A stretch of DNA of 64,000 bases, from contig CAIMFY010000074.1 of assembly GCA_903840415.1 (NCBI GenBank), positions 1-64,000 on the forward strand. The letters run 5' to 3'. Both the position numbers and the translations under genes were made by a program. Source of the DNA: an uncultured Opitutia bacterium (GTDB lineage Bacteria; Verrucomicrobiota; Verrucomicrobiia; Opitutales; Opitutaceae). The notes beneath the pieces are model-generated. The model worked only from the letters and a program-made list of their open reading frames with translations. It was not told the DNA's origin and made no database searches. Positions 8,637 to 18,127 of the stretch are shown here, piece by piece. The first letter of the stretch is position 1; the number at the start of each line of letters is the position of its first letter.

Positions 8637-11213
8637 CTAGCTCTTGGTCGGATCGACGTGCTTTAGCGGCGTGAGCGTCACCGGGCCGAGGAGGCCGCTT
8701 GGGACGAGCGACCACGTGCTGGCATCGAAGGGCTGGTAGTTGATGTTCACGTAGTTGATTTCGCGCATGATTCGCCAGTTCACCTTCCGGACGTCCAGAT
8801 CGTGGATGCGATTGGCGGCGAGATTGGTGACATCGAGTTCGAGAACGTTGCGGCCGGGTTTGAGGGCGTCTCCGACCCGCACGCGGAAAGGAACGCTCCA
8901 GGCGGTGGAAACGTCGCGGCCATTCACGCGCACGCGCGCGACTTCGCGCACGTCGCCGAGGTCGAGCAGCCAGTCATCGGCTTTTCCGGGCGGTGCATTA
9001 AACTCGACATGGTAACGGGCGGTGCCGGCAAAACGCTTGGCTTCGTCGCCGCCAAGTTCGGTCCAGGACTTGAGTTCATGGGTGGTCACGGCCGCCGGAA
9101 GTTCTGGGCCACCCTTTACGAACTCAATTTTCCACGTGCCGGTGATCGGCGTCGGCTGGCCGGTGCTTTCGCGATAGGCCCAGGCCGGCGGGCCGGCCAT
9201 CGCGGCTGTCGCGGTGCGGAGCAGGAGCGATTGGCCGGGCGCGAGCTGAAGGTAAACATGCGGGACGTTCGACTCACCCGCGCTGCGCAGGGCGGCGGCC
9301 CCGGCGGCGCCGGTCAGCGGATCGAGCAGCACGGCAGTCCGGGCGGCGCTGCTTAGTGCGATCCAGCCGTCAAAGGTTCCTCCGGAGAGATTGGCGAAGA
9401 AATAGTCGCGGCCGCCGGGCGTCGCACGGCGGATAACGCTGAGGCCGTGGTCGGCGGCGGCCTCACGGGTGACGGGCTGATTCGCGAGGGCGGCGAGCAC
9501 ATCGGCCTGAACCGCGGCGGGCTTGAGAGTGGCGAGGGCCGACTTGAACTCCGCCCGGCGCGCGTCGAGCCGACCGTAGCCAGGCACGTCCTCGGGGAGT
9601 TTCTCGAAAATCACCGTGGCCCCGCCTGCGGCGAGCTTGGCCAGTTGCTGTATCGTCGCGACCGGCATCCGGCGGGCGGCGGGGACCACGACGACTTTGT
9701 AGCGGCCGCCCGTCGTCGCGAGTTCACCGCCATCGATTCGGATGTGCTGGAGCTGTGCGTCAGAAATGAAATCGAATTGATAGCCGCGGGCGCGCAGCCG
9801 TTGCGCGAGTTTGCCGACGGGCTGTGCGTAGAGCCACTTCACGTTGTGCACCGCAAGTTGTAGCACGAGGCCATCGGCATCGTCGAAGATATCCTCGATG
9901 GGCCAGTAGAGCAAAACGTCGTTGGCCGGCAGGCCGCGCTGGAGCACGGACTGGACGCGGGCCACATAGCGGTTCAATTGCCCGAGATCGTCCCACAGCG
10001 GATTGTTCGGGTGGAACTCCGTCGCGGCGTAAAACAACCAGCCCGGCCACGGCACGTCGGCCGGGGAAAAGACCGTGCCGTGATAGAAGATATGGTTGAT
10101 GCCGTCGCACAGGATGCGATCGAGCTCGGGTTTCATCTGCGAGGGCGATTCGCGGAAATGTTCGCGCAGCCAAGTGAGGCTCTCGCTCGACGCGAAGGGG
10201 TGGCCGGCGACGTGCGCGGCGGACGACGCCATCTTAATCACGAGTGACTCCGGGAGATCTTGATCGCCGCGAATGTCGATCGCTTCCCGGCGAAGTCCGG
10301 GGATTGGAAACGGGGTGGAGCCGAAAATCTCGGTCTCGGGAATATCGGCGTTGGCGTAGAGATCGAGGAGGTTGCCGGGCGCACCGTGGGACTGGTTGCG
10401 CACGAGGAAACCGTGCGCGTGGGACCACTCGACCCAGGTGTGAAGGTAGTCGAGATGCAGTTGGGCGAGGGTGTCGCGATAGTCGCATTTGATGCGGGCG
10501 AGGGTGTCGCGGTCCATCGGTTTGGCGTCCATTAGCTCGGCGGCGAACTGCTGGATGTCGTAGCCGTGCATCTGCTGGAAGACCTCGGCGGCCCCCGGTG
10601 TCCAACTCGCGCCGTAATACTCGAACGAGTCGTGAAACTGGCTGCGCACGAGACCGCGCGGGAAATTGGCGAACGCCTTGCCGAACGGTGCCAGGTAGCG
10701 GTCGATGGCCTCGGTCGAGAATGGATCGATGACGAGACCCTCGTCGCCGGGTGCGGCGCGCTTCACCATTTGTTTGGTCGGCTCGCCCACGATCCGGCCG
10801 TCGTGCAGGACGGCCTTGGTGTTGGCGTGGGCCTCGTCGATCCAGGGGCCACCGAAGGGCCAGCCCGTGCCGGTGGCCATGTCGATGCCGAGCCCGAGCC
10901 GCTGGCCCTCGTGGCCGACGTGTTCGAGCATCTCCATCCACTTTGGCGAGAGAAAATCAATGTAGCGCGCCTCATAGCCCTTCGCGCCGTAGATGGGTGT
11001 GATTTCCACGCCGCCAATGCCGGCGGCAGCGATCTTTTCCATCTGTGCGGTGAGGCTGGCCTTGTCGACGCCACTGCCAGGCCACCACCAGCGGGTCCAC
11101 GGTCTGTTTTCGCGGGTGATTTCCGGCCAGCCGAGATCGGCGTCGACGGCGCCGACTGGGACCGCCACGGCAAAAAGCGATGCGAGTGAGAGGGCGCGGA
11201 GGAGTGAGCGCAT
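8637..11213 (-). CDS. Secreted GH106-type alpha-L-rhamnosidase
   Basis: Exo-acting glycoside hydrolase expected to remove alpha-L-rhamnose from pectic rhamnogalacturonan or plant glycosides, in the periplasm. The 858-residue protein has a Sec signal peptide (residues 1-22). A catalytic-barrel start of the GH106 type follows (ENRPWTRWWWPGSGVDK; AAAGIGGVEITPIYG; GLGIDMATGTGWPFGGPW), and a C-terminal beta-sandwich has galactose-binding-like strands (DWLLDLGDVREVARVRVNGRDV, GRNVLELDVTNLAANRIHDL). The terminal block up to SGLLGPVTLTPL is typical of the family. It sits alone with its own terminator, between htpG and the liv operon. Family assignment is good; exact substrate is inferred. Confidence 0.85.
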   Translation of the reverse strand: MRSLLRALSLASLFAVAVPVGAVDADLGWPEITRENRPWTRWWWPGSGVDKASLTAQMEKIAAAGIGGVEITPIYGAKGYEARYIDFLSPKWMEMLEHVGHEGQRLGLGIDMATGTGWPFGGPWIDEAHANTKAVLHDGRIVGEPTKQMVKRAAPGDEGLVIDPFSTEAIDRYLAPFGKAFANFPRGLVRSQFHDSFEYYGASWTPGAAEVFQQMHGYDIQQFAAELMDAKPMDRDTLARIKCDYRDTLAQLHLDYLHTWVEWSHAHGFLVRNQSHGAPGNLLDLYANADIPETEIFGSTPFPIPGLRREAIDIRGDQDLPESLVIKMASSAAHVAGHPFASSESLTWLREHFRESPSQMKPELDRILCDGINHIFYHGTVFSPADVPWPGWLFYAATEFHPNNPLWDDLGQLNRYVARVQSVLQRGLPANDVLLYWPIEDIFDDADGLVLQLAVHNVKWLYAQPVGKLAQRLRARGYQFDFISDAQLQHIRIDGGELATTGGRYKVVVVPAARRMPVATIQQLAKLAAGGATVIFEKLPEDVPGYGRLDARRAEFKSALATLKPAAVQADVLAALANQPVTREAAADHGLSVIRRATPGGRDYFFANLSGGTFDGWIALSSAARTAVLLDPLTGAAGAAALRSAGESNVPHVYLQLAPGQSLLLRTATAAMAGPPAWAYRESTGQPTPITGTWKIEFVKGGPELPAAVTTHELKSWTELGGDEAKRFAGTARYHVEFNAPPGKADDWLLDLGDVREVARVRVNGRDVSTAWSVPFRVRVGDALKPGRNVLELDVTNLAANRIHDLDVRKVNWRIMREINYVNINYQPFDASTWSLVPSGLLGPVTLTPLKHVDPTKS

Positions 11214-11346
11214 AGGGGAGGGAGGCGAATGGTGCGCGGCGGGATCTTCGTCAGCAAAGCGGCAACACTCGGACAGTCCATCGCCAGTGTAACGCAGATG
11301 CGACCGTAAACCGGGTAGCTGGGCCGGCGGGTCAGCGCGGCAATCG

Positions 11347-12054
11347 TCACCCGCCGAGGTAGGTGGCCTTGAGCTGGGGATCGTTCCGCAGCTGCTTGCT
11401 CTCGCCGGCCATTACGATGCGGCCGGTTTCGAGGACGTAGGCGTAGGACGAAATTTCCAGCGCGAGGTTGGCGTTCTGCTCGACGAGCAGGATCGTGATG
11501 CCGTGGCTGCGGTTAATCTCCACGATTTTTTCGAAGATAGTGCTGATGAGCCGCGGGGCGATGCCGAGCGACGGCTCGTCGAGCATCAGAAATTTCGGGC
11601 TGCCCATCAATGCGCGGCCGATCGCGAGCATCTGCTGTTCGCCGCCGGAAAGCGTGCCGGCGGTCTGCTTGAGGCGCTCGTTCAGGCGGGGAAAAATCGA
11701 GAAGACGTAGTCGCGGTTTTTCGCGATGAGTGCGTGGTCGGTCAGCAGGTAAGCGCCCATCGCGAGGTTTTCATCCACGGTGAGGTTGGAGAAAATCATC
11801 CGACCCTCCGGCACGTGGCAGAGTCCGCGCGCGACGATTTTGTGCGCCGGCAGAGCGGTGATGTCTTCGCCGAGAAACTCGATTTTCCCGGTCTTGGCGC
11901 GCAGCAGACCGGAGACGGTGCGGAGCGTGGTGGTTTTGCCGGCGCCGTTGCCGCCGATAAGCGTGACAATGGCGCCCGGCTCGATCTTGAACGAGATGCC
12001 GCCGAGTGCGCTAATGGCGCCGTAGGAAACCTGAAGATCGGAAACGGTCAGCAT
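11347..12054 (-). CDS. livF: Branched-chain amino acid ABC transporter ATP-binding protein LivF
   Basis: One of the two nucleotide-binding subunits energising high-affinity uptake of branched-chain amino acids or related amides/ureas. The 235-residue protein has Walker A GGNGAGKTTTLR, signature LSGGEQQMLAIGRAL, Walker B LMLDEPSLGIAP and the switch His in ILLVEQNANLAL (the LivF/LivG-type loop with Q). It is the last gene of the eight-gene leftward operon, starting two bases after livG ends. A GC-rich 8-bp inverted repeat (11325-11332 with 11349-11356) overlaps its stop codon but lacks a T-run. Confidence 0.95.
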   Translation of the reverse strand: MLTVSDLQVSYGAISALGGISFKIEPGAIVTLIGGNGAGKTTTLRTVSGLLRAKTGKIEFLGEDITALPAHKIVARGLCHVPEGRMIFSNLTVDENLAMGAYLLTDHALIAKNRDYVFSIFPRLNERLKQTAGTLSGGEQQMLAIGRALMGSPKFLMLDEPSLGIAPRLISTIFEKIVEINRSHGITILLVEQNANLALEISSYAYVLETGRIVMAGESKQLRNDPQLKATYLGG

Positions 12055-12056
12055 GC

Positions 12057-12848
12057 TCAGTGGTGCGAGAGGCTCTTTTGGTGATCTTCGCCAAGGTAGG
12101 CCTCGATGACCTTTGGGTCGCCCTGGATTTGCGCGGGGCTGCCCTCGGCGATTTTCACGCCGTAGTCGAGGACCGCGATGCGCTGGCAGCAGCTCATCAC
12201 GACTTTCATCGAGTGCTCGACGAGGAGGACGGAGAGCTTAAAACGCGATTGGATTTCCTGAATGAGCCGGACGAGTTCGACCTTCTCCGTCGGGTTCATG
12301 CCGGCGGCGGGCTCGTCGAGGAGGAGGAGCTTTGGCTGCGTCGCGAGGCAGCGCACAATCTCAAGCCGGCGCTGTTCACCGTAGGGCAGGCTCTTTGCCA
12401 GCGCGTCGCGGAAGCGGCGGAGGTTGAAGATGTCGAGCAGATCCTCGGCGCGCTTCGTGATCGCGGCCTCGTCGGCGCGGAAGGCGGCAAGGCGGACCAG
12501 CGACTGCGCGGGATGCGTGGCGCGGTGAAGATTGCAGGCGACGCGGACGTTGTCGAAGACCGAGAGCGAGCCGAAAAGCCGGATGTTTTGAAACGTGCGC
12601 GCGATGCCGAGCTCGACGATTTCGTTGACGCGCTTGCCCGCGATGCTGCGGCCATCAAACGTGACTGTGCCCTCGGTCGGTTGGTAAACACCGGTGATCA
12701 GATTGAAGACAGTGGTCTTGCCTGCGCCGTTGGGGCCGATGAGCCCGCAGAGCTCGTTCTCGCCGACGGTGAAATCGACGGCGTTAACCGCGGTCAGTCC
12801 GCCGAAGCGGATCGTGGCGTGATCGAGTTGGAGCAGCGGCGCGGGCAT
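12057..12848 (-). CDS. livG: Branched-chain amino acid ABC transporter ATP-binding protein LivG
   Basis: Second nucleotide-binding subunit of the Liv-type importer. The 263-residue protein shows Walker A GPNGAGKTTVFN, the LivG-typical GIARTFQNIRLF segment, signature LPYGEQRRLEIVRCLA, Walker B LLLLDEPAAGMNP and VLLVEHSMKVVM. The C-terminal IAEGSPAQIQGDPKVIEAYLGE is the standard LivG ending that contacts the permease. It overlaps livM by one base (TGATG-type junction) and is followed by livF after two bases, so translation is probably coupled. Confidence 0.95.
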   Translation of the reverse strand: MPAPLLQLDHATIRFGGLTAVNAVDFTVGENELCGLIGPNGAGKTTVFNLITGVYQPTEGTVTFDGRSIAGKRVNEIVELGIARTFQNIRLFGSLSVFDNVRVACNLHRATHPAQSLVRLAAFRADEAAITKRAEDLLDIFNLRRFRDALAKSLPYGEQRRLEIVRCLATQPKLLLLDEPAAGMNPTEKVELVRLIQEIQSRFKLSVLLVEHSMKVVMSCCQRIAVLDYGVKIAEGSPAQIQGDPKVIEAYLGEDHQKSLSHH

Positions 12849-13789
12849 CAGAGTTTCACCTTGCCGAACTTAAAATTGAACAGCCCCTGCGGCCGCAGGA
12901 TCATCAGGACGATCAGCAAGAACGAATAGAGGATCATGCGGTATTCCGCGATAGGCCGGAGCACTTCGGGCAACAGGGTGAGCAGGACGGCGGCGAGCAC
13001 GACGCCGATGGTATTGCCCATGCCACCGAGGATAACCATGACGACGATCTCGATGCTCTTCGTGAAATCGAAACCCGTCGGCGTGATGGTGAGCTTGAAG
13101 TGGCCGTAGAGTCCGCCGGCGATGCCGGCGAAAAACGCGCTGACGACGAACGCGACAATCTTGTAACGCGTGGTGTCGAGGCCGACGGCCTCGCTGGCGA
13201 TCTCGTCGTCGTGCGTCGCGAGGAAACCGCGGCCATAGGTCGAATGGACAAGACACAGGACGACGAAGATCGTGATGGCGACGAACGCCAGCACCCAGAA
13301 GATGGTGGTGAAGGCGGGGATGCCGTTGAGTCCGAGCGCGCCGCCGAGCACTTCGACATTTTGGAAAATCACCCGGATGATTTCGCCGAAGCCGAGCGTG
13401 ACGAGCGCGAGGTAGTCGCCTTTCAGGCGGAGAGACGGCACGCCGACTAGCAGGCCGGCAAACGCGGCGCTGAGCCCGCCAACGACGAGCGCGGCGAAGA
13501 AGAGAGAACCTTGTTGCAACGAAGTTCCGCCGTCCTCGCCGAGTAGCTTGGGTCCCGCAAATACGGTGACAGCGGCGGAGAGATACGCGCCGACCGCCAT
13601 GAAGCCGGCGTGGCCGAGCGAGAATTGGCCCGTGTAGCCGTTCACCAGGTTGAGCGAGACGGCGAGGATGACGTTGATCCCAATGCCGGTCAGAACATCG
13701 AGGAAGTAGGGATCGATCCGGTCGGCGTAATGCGAGACGCCGAAGGCAGCGAGTAGCGCAGCGAGGAGCAGAAGATGTGGCTTCGGCAT
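12848..13789 (-). CDS. livM: Branched-chain amino acid ABC transporter permease LivM
   Basis: Inner-membrane permease subunit pairing with LivH. The 313-residue protein has about nine hydrophobic segments, the early motif LNLVNGYTGQFSLGHAGFMAVGAY and the cytoplasmic coupling (EAA-like) loop RLKGDYLALVTLGFGEIIRVIF, both diagnostic of LivM. The distal motif VMVILGGMGNTIGVVLAAVLL is also present. It follows livH by three bases and overlaps livG by one, consistent with stoichiometric expression. Confidence 0.95.
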   Translation of the reverse strand: MPKPHLLLLAALLAAFGVSHYADRIDPYFLDVLTGIGINVILAVSLNLVNGYTGQFSLGHAGFMAVGAYLSAAVTVFAGPKLLGEDGGTSLQQGSLFFAALVVGGLSAAFAGLLVGVPSLRLKGDYLALVTLGFGEIIRVIFQNVEVLGGALGLNGIPAFTTIFWVLAFVAITIFVVLCLVHSTYGRGFLATHDDEIASEAVGLDTTRYKIVAFVVSAFFAGIAGGLYGHFKLTITPTGFDFTKSIEIVVMVILGGMGNTIGVVLAAVLLTLLPEVLRPIAEYRMILYSFLLIVLMILRPQGLFNFKFGKVKL

Positions 13790-13792
13790 GAC

Positions 13793-14683
13793 TCAGACCT
13801 TCTCGATGGTGAATTTGCCCAGCAGCCCGGCCGGGCGGAACAGCATGATGATGATCAGAATCGCGAATGCGATGGCGTCCTTGTAGGTCGACCACTGGCT
13901 GCCGTTCACGAAGGTCTCGACGACGCCGAGGATGAGGCCGCCGAGCGCGGCGCCGGGGATGTTGCCGATGCCGCCCAGCACCGCGGCGACAAACGCCTTG
14001 AGGCCGGGCATCACCCCCATCAGCGGATCGATCGACGGGTAGTTGAGCGCGTAGAGGATGCCGCCGGCGGCCGCGAGGGCGGACCCGAGGGCGAAAGTAA
14101 AGGAGATGACCACGTCGATGTTGATGCCGACGAGCTGCGCGGCCTTCGGATTGAGCGACACGGCGCGCATCGCCGTGCCGATTTTAGTGCGATGCACGAT
14201 GAACTGCAGTGCGACCATCAACAACGTGGTGACGACGATCACGAGCAATTGGTTGGTCGAAAGGACGAGGCCGCCGACCGAAAAGTTGATCGAGGGAAAC
14301 AATGCGGGAAAGGTGCGCGGCGCCGCCCCGAAAAAAACCTGGCCGGAATACTCGAGCAGTAGCGAAACGCCGATGGCGGCAATGAGGACGTTGAGCGTGG
14401 CGGCGCCGCGAAGTGGGCGGTAGGCGAGCCGCTCAATTGTCATGCCGAGGATGGCGCAGCCGACCATCGAGATAACCAGAACGATCAGGCCGCCCCAAAT
14501 GGTGTTTTCCGGCACGAGCTTGCCGGCGTAGTAGCCGATAAACGATCCGACCATGAACACGTCGGAGTGCGCGAAATTGATGAACCGGAGGACGCCATAA
14601 ACCATCGTGTAACCGAGCGCGATGAGCGCATAAATTGCGCCGAGAGAAAGCCCGTTAAGTAATTGCTGAAGAAATTCGGCCAA
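13793..14683 (-). CDS. livH: Branched-chain amino acid ABC transporter permease LivH
   Basis: Inner-membrane permease subunit, 296 residues. It has the LivH N-terminus (QQLLNGLSLGAIYALIALGYTMVYGVLRFINFAHSD, residues about 5-40), the coupling loop ERLAYRPLRGAATLNVLIAAIG and the conserved FVAAVLGGIGNIPGAALGGL segment. Eight to nine hydrophobic helices are visible. It is the first membrane subunit gene after the four binding-protein genes, 44 bp downstream of the last of them. The gap is the largest inside the operon and has no obvious terminator. Confidence 0.95.
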   Translation of the reverse strand: MAEFLQQLLNGLSLGAIYALIALGYTMVYGVLRFINFAHSDVFMVGSFIGYYAGKLVPENTIWGGLIVLVISMVGCAILGMTIERLAYRPLRGAATLNVLIAAIGVSLLLEYSGQVFFGAAPRTFPALFPSINFSVGGLVLSTNQLLVIVVTTLLMVALQFIVHRTKIGTAMRAVSLNPKAAQLVGINIDVVISFTFALGSALAAAGGILYALNYPSIDPLMGVMPGLKAFVAAVLGGIGNIPGAALGGLILGVVETFVNGSQWSTYKDAIAFAILIIIMLFRPAGLLGKFTIEKV

Positions 14684-14727
14684 GGGAAAGCGGCGAGGAT
14701 TAGTTGCCGCCCAGCGCGCGTCAACGC

Positions 14728-15873
14728 CTACGGCGTGACGGATTCGAAGAAACCGGTGCGGCCGTTTTTCACGGCCAGCATCACGGCGGCTTTGGTGCTG
14801 TTGCGCTTTTCATCGATCGTGGTCTGGCCGGTCACGCCGGGAAAATTCTTGGTGGCGGCGATGGCGTCCCGGAGTTTGGGGCCATCGGTGGTGCCAATCT
14901 TTTTCATGGCTTGGACGATCAGGTAAACGGCATCGTAACCGAGCGCCGACACCGCTTCGGGCACCTCGCCGCCCCAGCGGGCGCGATAGCGTTCGACGAA
15001 GGAGCGCACTTCGGGGGCGTTGTTTTCGGCGGAGAAATAGGTCGAGTAGTAGGTGCCTTCGACGGCTTTGCCACCGAGCTCGATGAGTTGCGGGGCCTCC
15101 CAGCCGTCGCCGCCGATGATCGGCACATCGAGCCCGAGCGCCCGAGCCTGGATGCAGATGAGCGCGGCCTCGGAATAGAAACCGGTGGCGGCGATCACGT
15201 CGGGTTTGGCGGTGCGGATGGCGGTGAGTTGCGCGCGGAAATCCTTATCGCCCTCGGCGTATTTTTGTTCGGCGACGATTTCACCGCCGCGCGCGGTGAA
15301 GTCTTGCCGCAGCACGTCGGACAGGCCGACGCTGTAGGGCGAGTTGACGGCGGTGAGCAACGCGACGCGTTTCGCGTGGAGCGAATCGTGGGCGAACTTG
15401 CCGAGCACCGCGCCCTGAAACGGATCGATGAAGCAGATGCGGAAGATGTAGTCGCCAACTTCCGTCACGCGCGGATTCGTCGAGGATATCGCCATCATCG
15501 GCGTTTTCGCATTCTGGCAGATCGGCGCGGCTTCGAGGGAGTTGGCGGAGGCATTGGCGCCGATGACAGCGACGACTTTGTCGCGCGAAATGAGCTTCTT
15601 CACGGCGGTGGCAGACTCGCCGGCCTTCGACTGGACGTCTTCCACGAGATATTCGAGCGGGTGGCCGAGCACACCGCCTTTCAAGTTGATCTCCTCGATG
15701 GCGAGGAGCACGCCTTTGCGCGTCGCGACGCCGAACGCGGCTTCCTTGCCCGTGAGCGAACCGTAATGGCCAAGCTTGATGGTGTCGGGCTGGCGGGTGC
15801 AGGCAGCAAACGCGAGCGCGGCGACGGCGAGCAACCCGAGGCGGGAGAGAGGAAACGGTAAAGAGGATTTCAC
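14728..15873 (-). CDS. Liv-type periplasmic binding protein 1 (lipoprotein)
   Basis: Type I periplasmic binding-fold protein (Leu/Ile/Val-binding family) that delivers substrate to the LivHM permease. The 381-residue precursor has a signal peptide ending LAFAAC, so Cys24 is a plausible lipobox cysteine; the three paralogues upstream lack one. It keeps the group motifs GSLTGKEAAFG, ISRDKVVAVIGA, FRICFIDPFQGAV, AEGDKDFRAQLTAI, GGDGWEAPQL and TTIDEKRNSTKAAV. It overlaps the preceding gene by four bases. Being the membrane-anchored member nearest the permease genes, it may be the permease-dedicated form; ligand unknown. Confidence 0.9.
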   Translation of the reverse strand: MKSSLPFPLSRLGLLAVAALAFAACTRQPDTIKLGHYGSLTGKEAAFGVATRKGVLLAIEEINLKGGVLGHPLEYLVEDVQSKAGESATAVKKLISRDKVVAVIGANASANSLEAAPICQNAKTPMMAISSTNPRVTEVGDYIFRICFIDPFQGAVLGKFAHDSLHAKRVALLTAVNSPYSVGLSDVLRQDFTARGGEIVAEQKYAEGDKDFRAQLTAIRTAKPDVIAATGFYSEAALICIQARALGLDVPIIGGDGWEAPQLIELGGKAVEGTYYSTYFSAENNAPEVRSFVERYRARWGGEVPEAVSALGYDAVYLIVQAMKKIGTTDGPKLRDAIAATKNFPGVTGQTTIDEKRNSTKAAVMLAVKNGRTGFFESVTP

Positions 15874-16994
15874 GGTTCGATCGATTGGAGAAATTGGGTG
15901 TGACCGTCCTTGACGGCGAGGATGACGGCAGGTTTCGACGCGTTGCGTTGTTCGTCGATGGTGGTGCGACCAGTAATGCCGGGGAAATTTTTCGTCGCAG
16001 CGAGCGCGTCGCGGAGCTTGGCGCTCTCGGTTGTGCCGGCGCGCGCGATGGCTTCGGCGAGCACGGTGAGGCCGTCGCTGGCGAGCGGCGCCATCGAGTC
16101 GGGGGTCTCGGTGTAGTGCGCGCGGAATTTCTTCACGAACGCCTGCACCTCGGGCGCGGTGCTCTCGGAGGAATAATGCGAGCAGTAGTAACTCCCGTTG
16201 ACGGCGGCCCCGCCGATTTCGATCAACTCGGGCGCCTCCCAGCCGTCGCCGGCGATGATCGGGCCGGTGAGGCCGAGTTCGCGGGCCTGTTTGCAGATGA
16301 GGGCGCCCTCGGTGTAGTTGCCGGTGGTCGCGATGACGTCGGGCGCGGCGGCGCGGATGGCGGTGAGTTGCGCGCGGAAATCCTTGTCGCCCTCGCCGTA
16401 TTTTTGCTCGACCGCGATCTCGCCGCCCGACGCGATGAACCGCTCGCGGAAGACCTTGGAGAGTCCGACGCTATAGGACGACGACACGGAGGTAAGCAGC
16501 GCAACGCGTTTCGCCTTGAGCGTGTCGCGGGCAAATTTGGCCAGCACGGCGCCCTGAAACGGATCGATGAAGCAGACGCGGAAGACGTAATTCCGCTTTT
16601 CGGTGACCTCGGGATTCGTGGCGGTCGTGGCGAGAAAAGGGATGCGCGCGGTTTGGCAAATCGGCGCGATCTCGAGGCAGCCGCTCGAGGTGGCGCCGGA
16701 AAGGATCGCGACGACCTTGTCGCGGGCGATGAGTTTCTTCGCGATGGTGGCGGAGTCACCGGGCCGGGATTGGTTGTCCTCGGTGACGATCACCAGCGGG
16801 CGGCCGAGGACACCGCCGCGGGCGTTGATTTCCTCGACGGCCATCACGATACCCTTGTGCGCCGACTGGCCAAACGCGGCTTCCTTGCCGGTGAGCGGTT
16901 CGATCTCGCCAATTTTGATCGGCTCGATGGCGTGGGCGGCAGGCAGCAGAGCGGCGCCTGCGAGAAGGGCGGCGAACAGACGCACGCGATTCAC
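15870..16994 (-). CDS. Liv-type periplasmic binding protein 2
   Basis: Paralogous 374-residue binding protein with a cleavable Sec signal (MNRVRLFAALLAGAALLPAAHA) followed by IEPIKIGEIEPLTGKEAAFGQ. It shares the same motif series as its neighbours (FRVCFIDPFQGAV, GEGDKDFRAQLTAI, AGDGWEAPELIEIGG, TTIDEQRNASKPAV). Differences are concentrated in the ligand-cleft segments, for example FLATTATNPEV and SHYSSESTAPEV, so it may bind a different amino acid or amide. It overlaps both neighbours by four bases. Confidence 0.9.
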   Translation of the reverse strand: MNRVRLFAALLAGAALLPAAHAIEPIKIGEIEPLTGKEAAFGQSAHKGIVMAVEEINARGGVLGRPLVIVTEDNQSRPGDSATIAKKLIARDKVVAILSGATSSGCLEIAPICQTARIPFLATTATNPEVTEKRNYVFRVCFIDPFQGAVLAKFARDTLKAKRVALLTSVSSSYSVGLSKVFRERFIASGGEIAVEQKYGEGDKDFRAQLTAIRAAAPDVIATTGNYTEGALICKQARELGLTGPIIAGDGWEAPELIEIGGAAVNGSYYCSHYSSESTAPEVQAFVKKFRAHYTETPDSMAPLASDGLTVLAEAIARAGTTESAKLRDALAATKNFPGITGRTTIDEQRNASKPAVILAVKDGHTQFLQSIEP

Positions 16995-18109
16995 GGCGCG
17001 ACGGTTTTAAAGAACGTCGCCTTGCCGCCCTTCAGCGCGATGATCGTGGCGGCCTTGGAGGCGTTGCGATCTTTGTCGAGGGTCGTGATGCCGCTCGGGC
17101 CGGCGATGCCCTTCGTCGCGGCGAGAGCGTCGCGCAGTTTGGCGCCGTCGGTCGTGCCGGCGCGCTTGATGGCGTCAGCGAGCACATAGATCGCATCGTA
17201 GCCGAGCGCGGAGAACGCGCCGGGGACTTCGCCATTCCACCGGCCCTTGTATTTCGCCACGAATTTTGCGACTGCCGGATCGGTGTTTTCCGCGGAGAAA
17301 TGTGTGGAGTAGAAGCAGCCGTTGAGCGCCTCGCCGCCGATGCCGAGGAGTTGCTCGTCCTCCCAGCCGTCGCCACCGAAGAAGGGCACCGTGATGCCGA
17401 GGTCGCGGGCCTGGCGGACGATCAGTGCGGACTCCGTGTAGTAGCCGGGCACGAAGACGGCGTCGACGCCGGCGGCCTTTACTGCGGTGAGTTGAGCGCG
17501 GAAATCCTTGTCGCCCTCGGAGTAATTTTTCTCGGTGGCGATTTCGCCGCCGCCGGCGGTGAACGTTTCCTTGAAGAATTTCGCGAGGCCGAGGCTGTAG
17601 GCATTGGAGACACTGGAGAGGACGGCGACGCGCTTCGCCTTGATTTCATCCTTGGCGAACTTCGCCATCACCGTGCCCTGAAATGGATCGATGAAGCAGA
17701 CGCGGAAGATGTAGTTACCCTTCTTCGTGACCTCGGGATTCGTGGCCGCCGGCGCGATCATCGGGATGTGAAACTGCTGCGCGATCGGGGCGGCTTCGAG
17801 GGAGCGGGTGGAGGAAACTTCGCCGATCAGCGCGATCACTTTGTCGCGGGAAATGAGTTTCTTCGCGGCAGTGGCGGACTCGCCCGCCTTGGTCTGGTTG
17901 TCCTCGTAGGCGAGTTCGAGTTTTTTACCGAGGACGCCGCCGGCGGCATTGATCTCCTCAATGGCGAGGACGACGCCGTGGTGCGAGGTCTGGCCGAAGC
18001 CGGCTTCCTTGCCGGTGAGCGAAGCGTATTCGCCGATCTTGATGGTGTCTTGGGCGCGGGCGGCCAGCGCGAGGGTCGCGACGGCGAGGAGGAGGGTGGG
18101 AGTTTTCAT
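16991..18109 (-). CDS. Liv-type periplasmic binding protein 3
   Basis: Third paralogue, 372 residues, with a Sec signal peptide (MKTPTLLLAVATLALAARA) and no lipobox. Conserved blocks are GEYASLTGKEAGFGQ, FRVCFIDPFQGTVMAKF, SEGDKDFRAQLTAVKAAG, FGGDGWEDEQLLGIGG and ITTLDKDRNASKAA. It is closest in its downstream lobe to binding protein 1 (GEVPGAFSALGYDAIYVL against GEVPEAVSALGYDAVYLI). It lies 18 bp after binding protein 4 and overlaps binding protein 2 by four bases. Confidence 0.9.
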   Translation of the reverse strand: MKTPTLLLAVATLALAARAQDTIKIGEYASLTGKEAGFGQTSHHGVVLAIEEINAAGGVLGKKLELAYEDNQTKAGESATAAKKLISRDKVIALIGEVSSTRSLEAAPIAQQFHIPMIAPAATNPEVTKKGNYIFRVCFIDPFQGTVMAKFAKDEIKAKRVAVLSSVSNAYSLGLAKFFKETFTAGGGEIATEKNYSEGDKDFRAQLTAVKAAGVDAVFVPGYYTESALIVRQARDLGITVPFFGGDGWEDEQLLGIGGEALNGCFYSTHFSAENTDPAVAKFVAKYKGRWNGEVPGAFSALGYDAIYVLADAIKRAGTTDGAKLRDALAATKGIAGPSGITTLDKDRNASKAATIIALKGGKATFFKTVAP

Positions 18110-18127
18110 GAGGTGAGCGGTGAAAGT

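Noticed and set aside
11325-11356. Inverted repeat at the end of livF as a terminator
   Set aside because: Eight-base stem with a 16-base loop, overlapping the stop codon and lacking a T-run; too weak to call.
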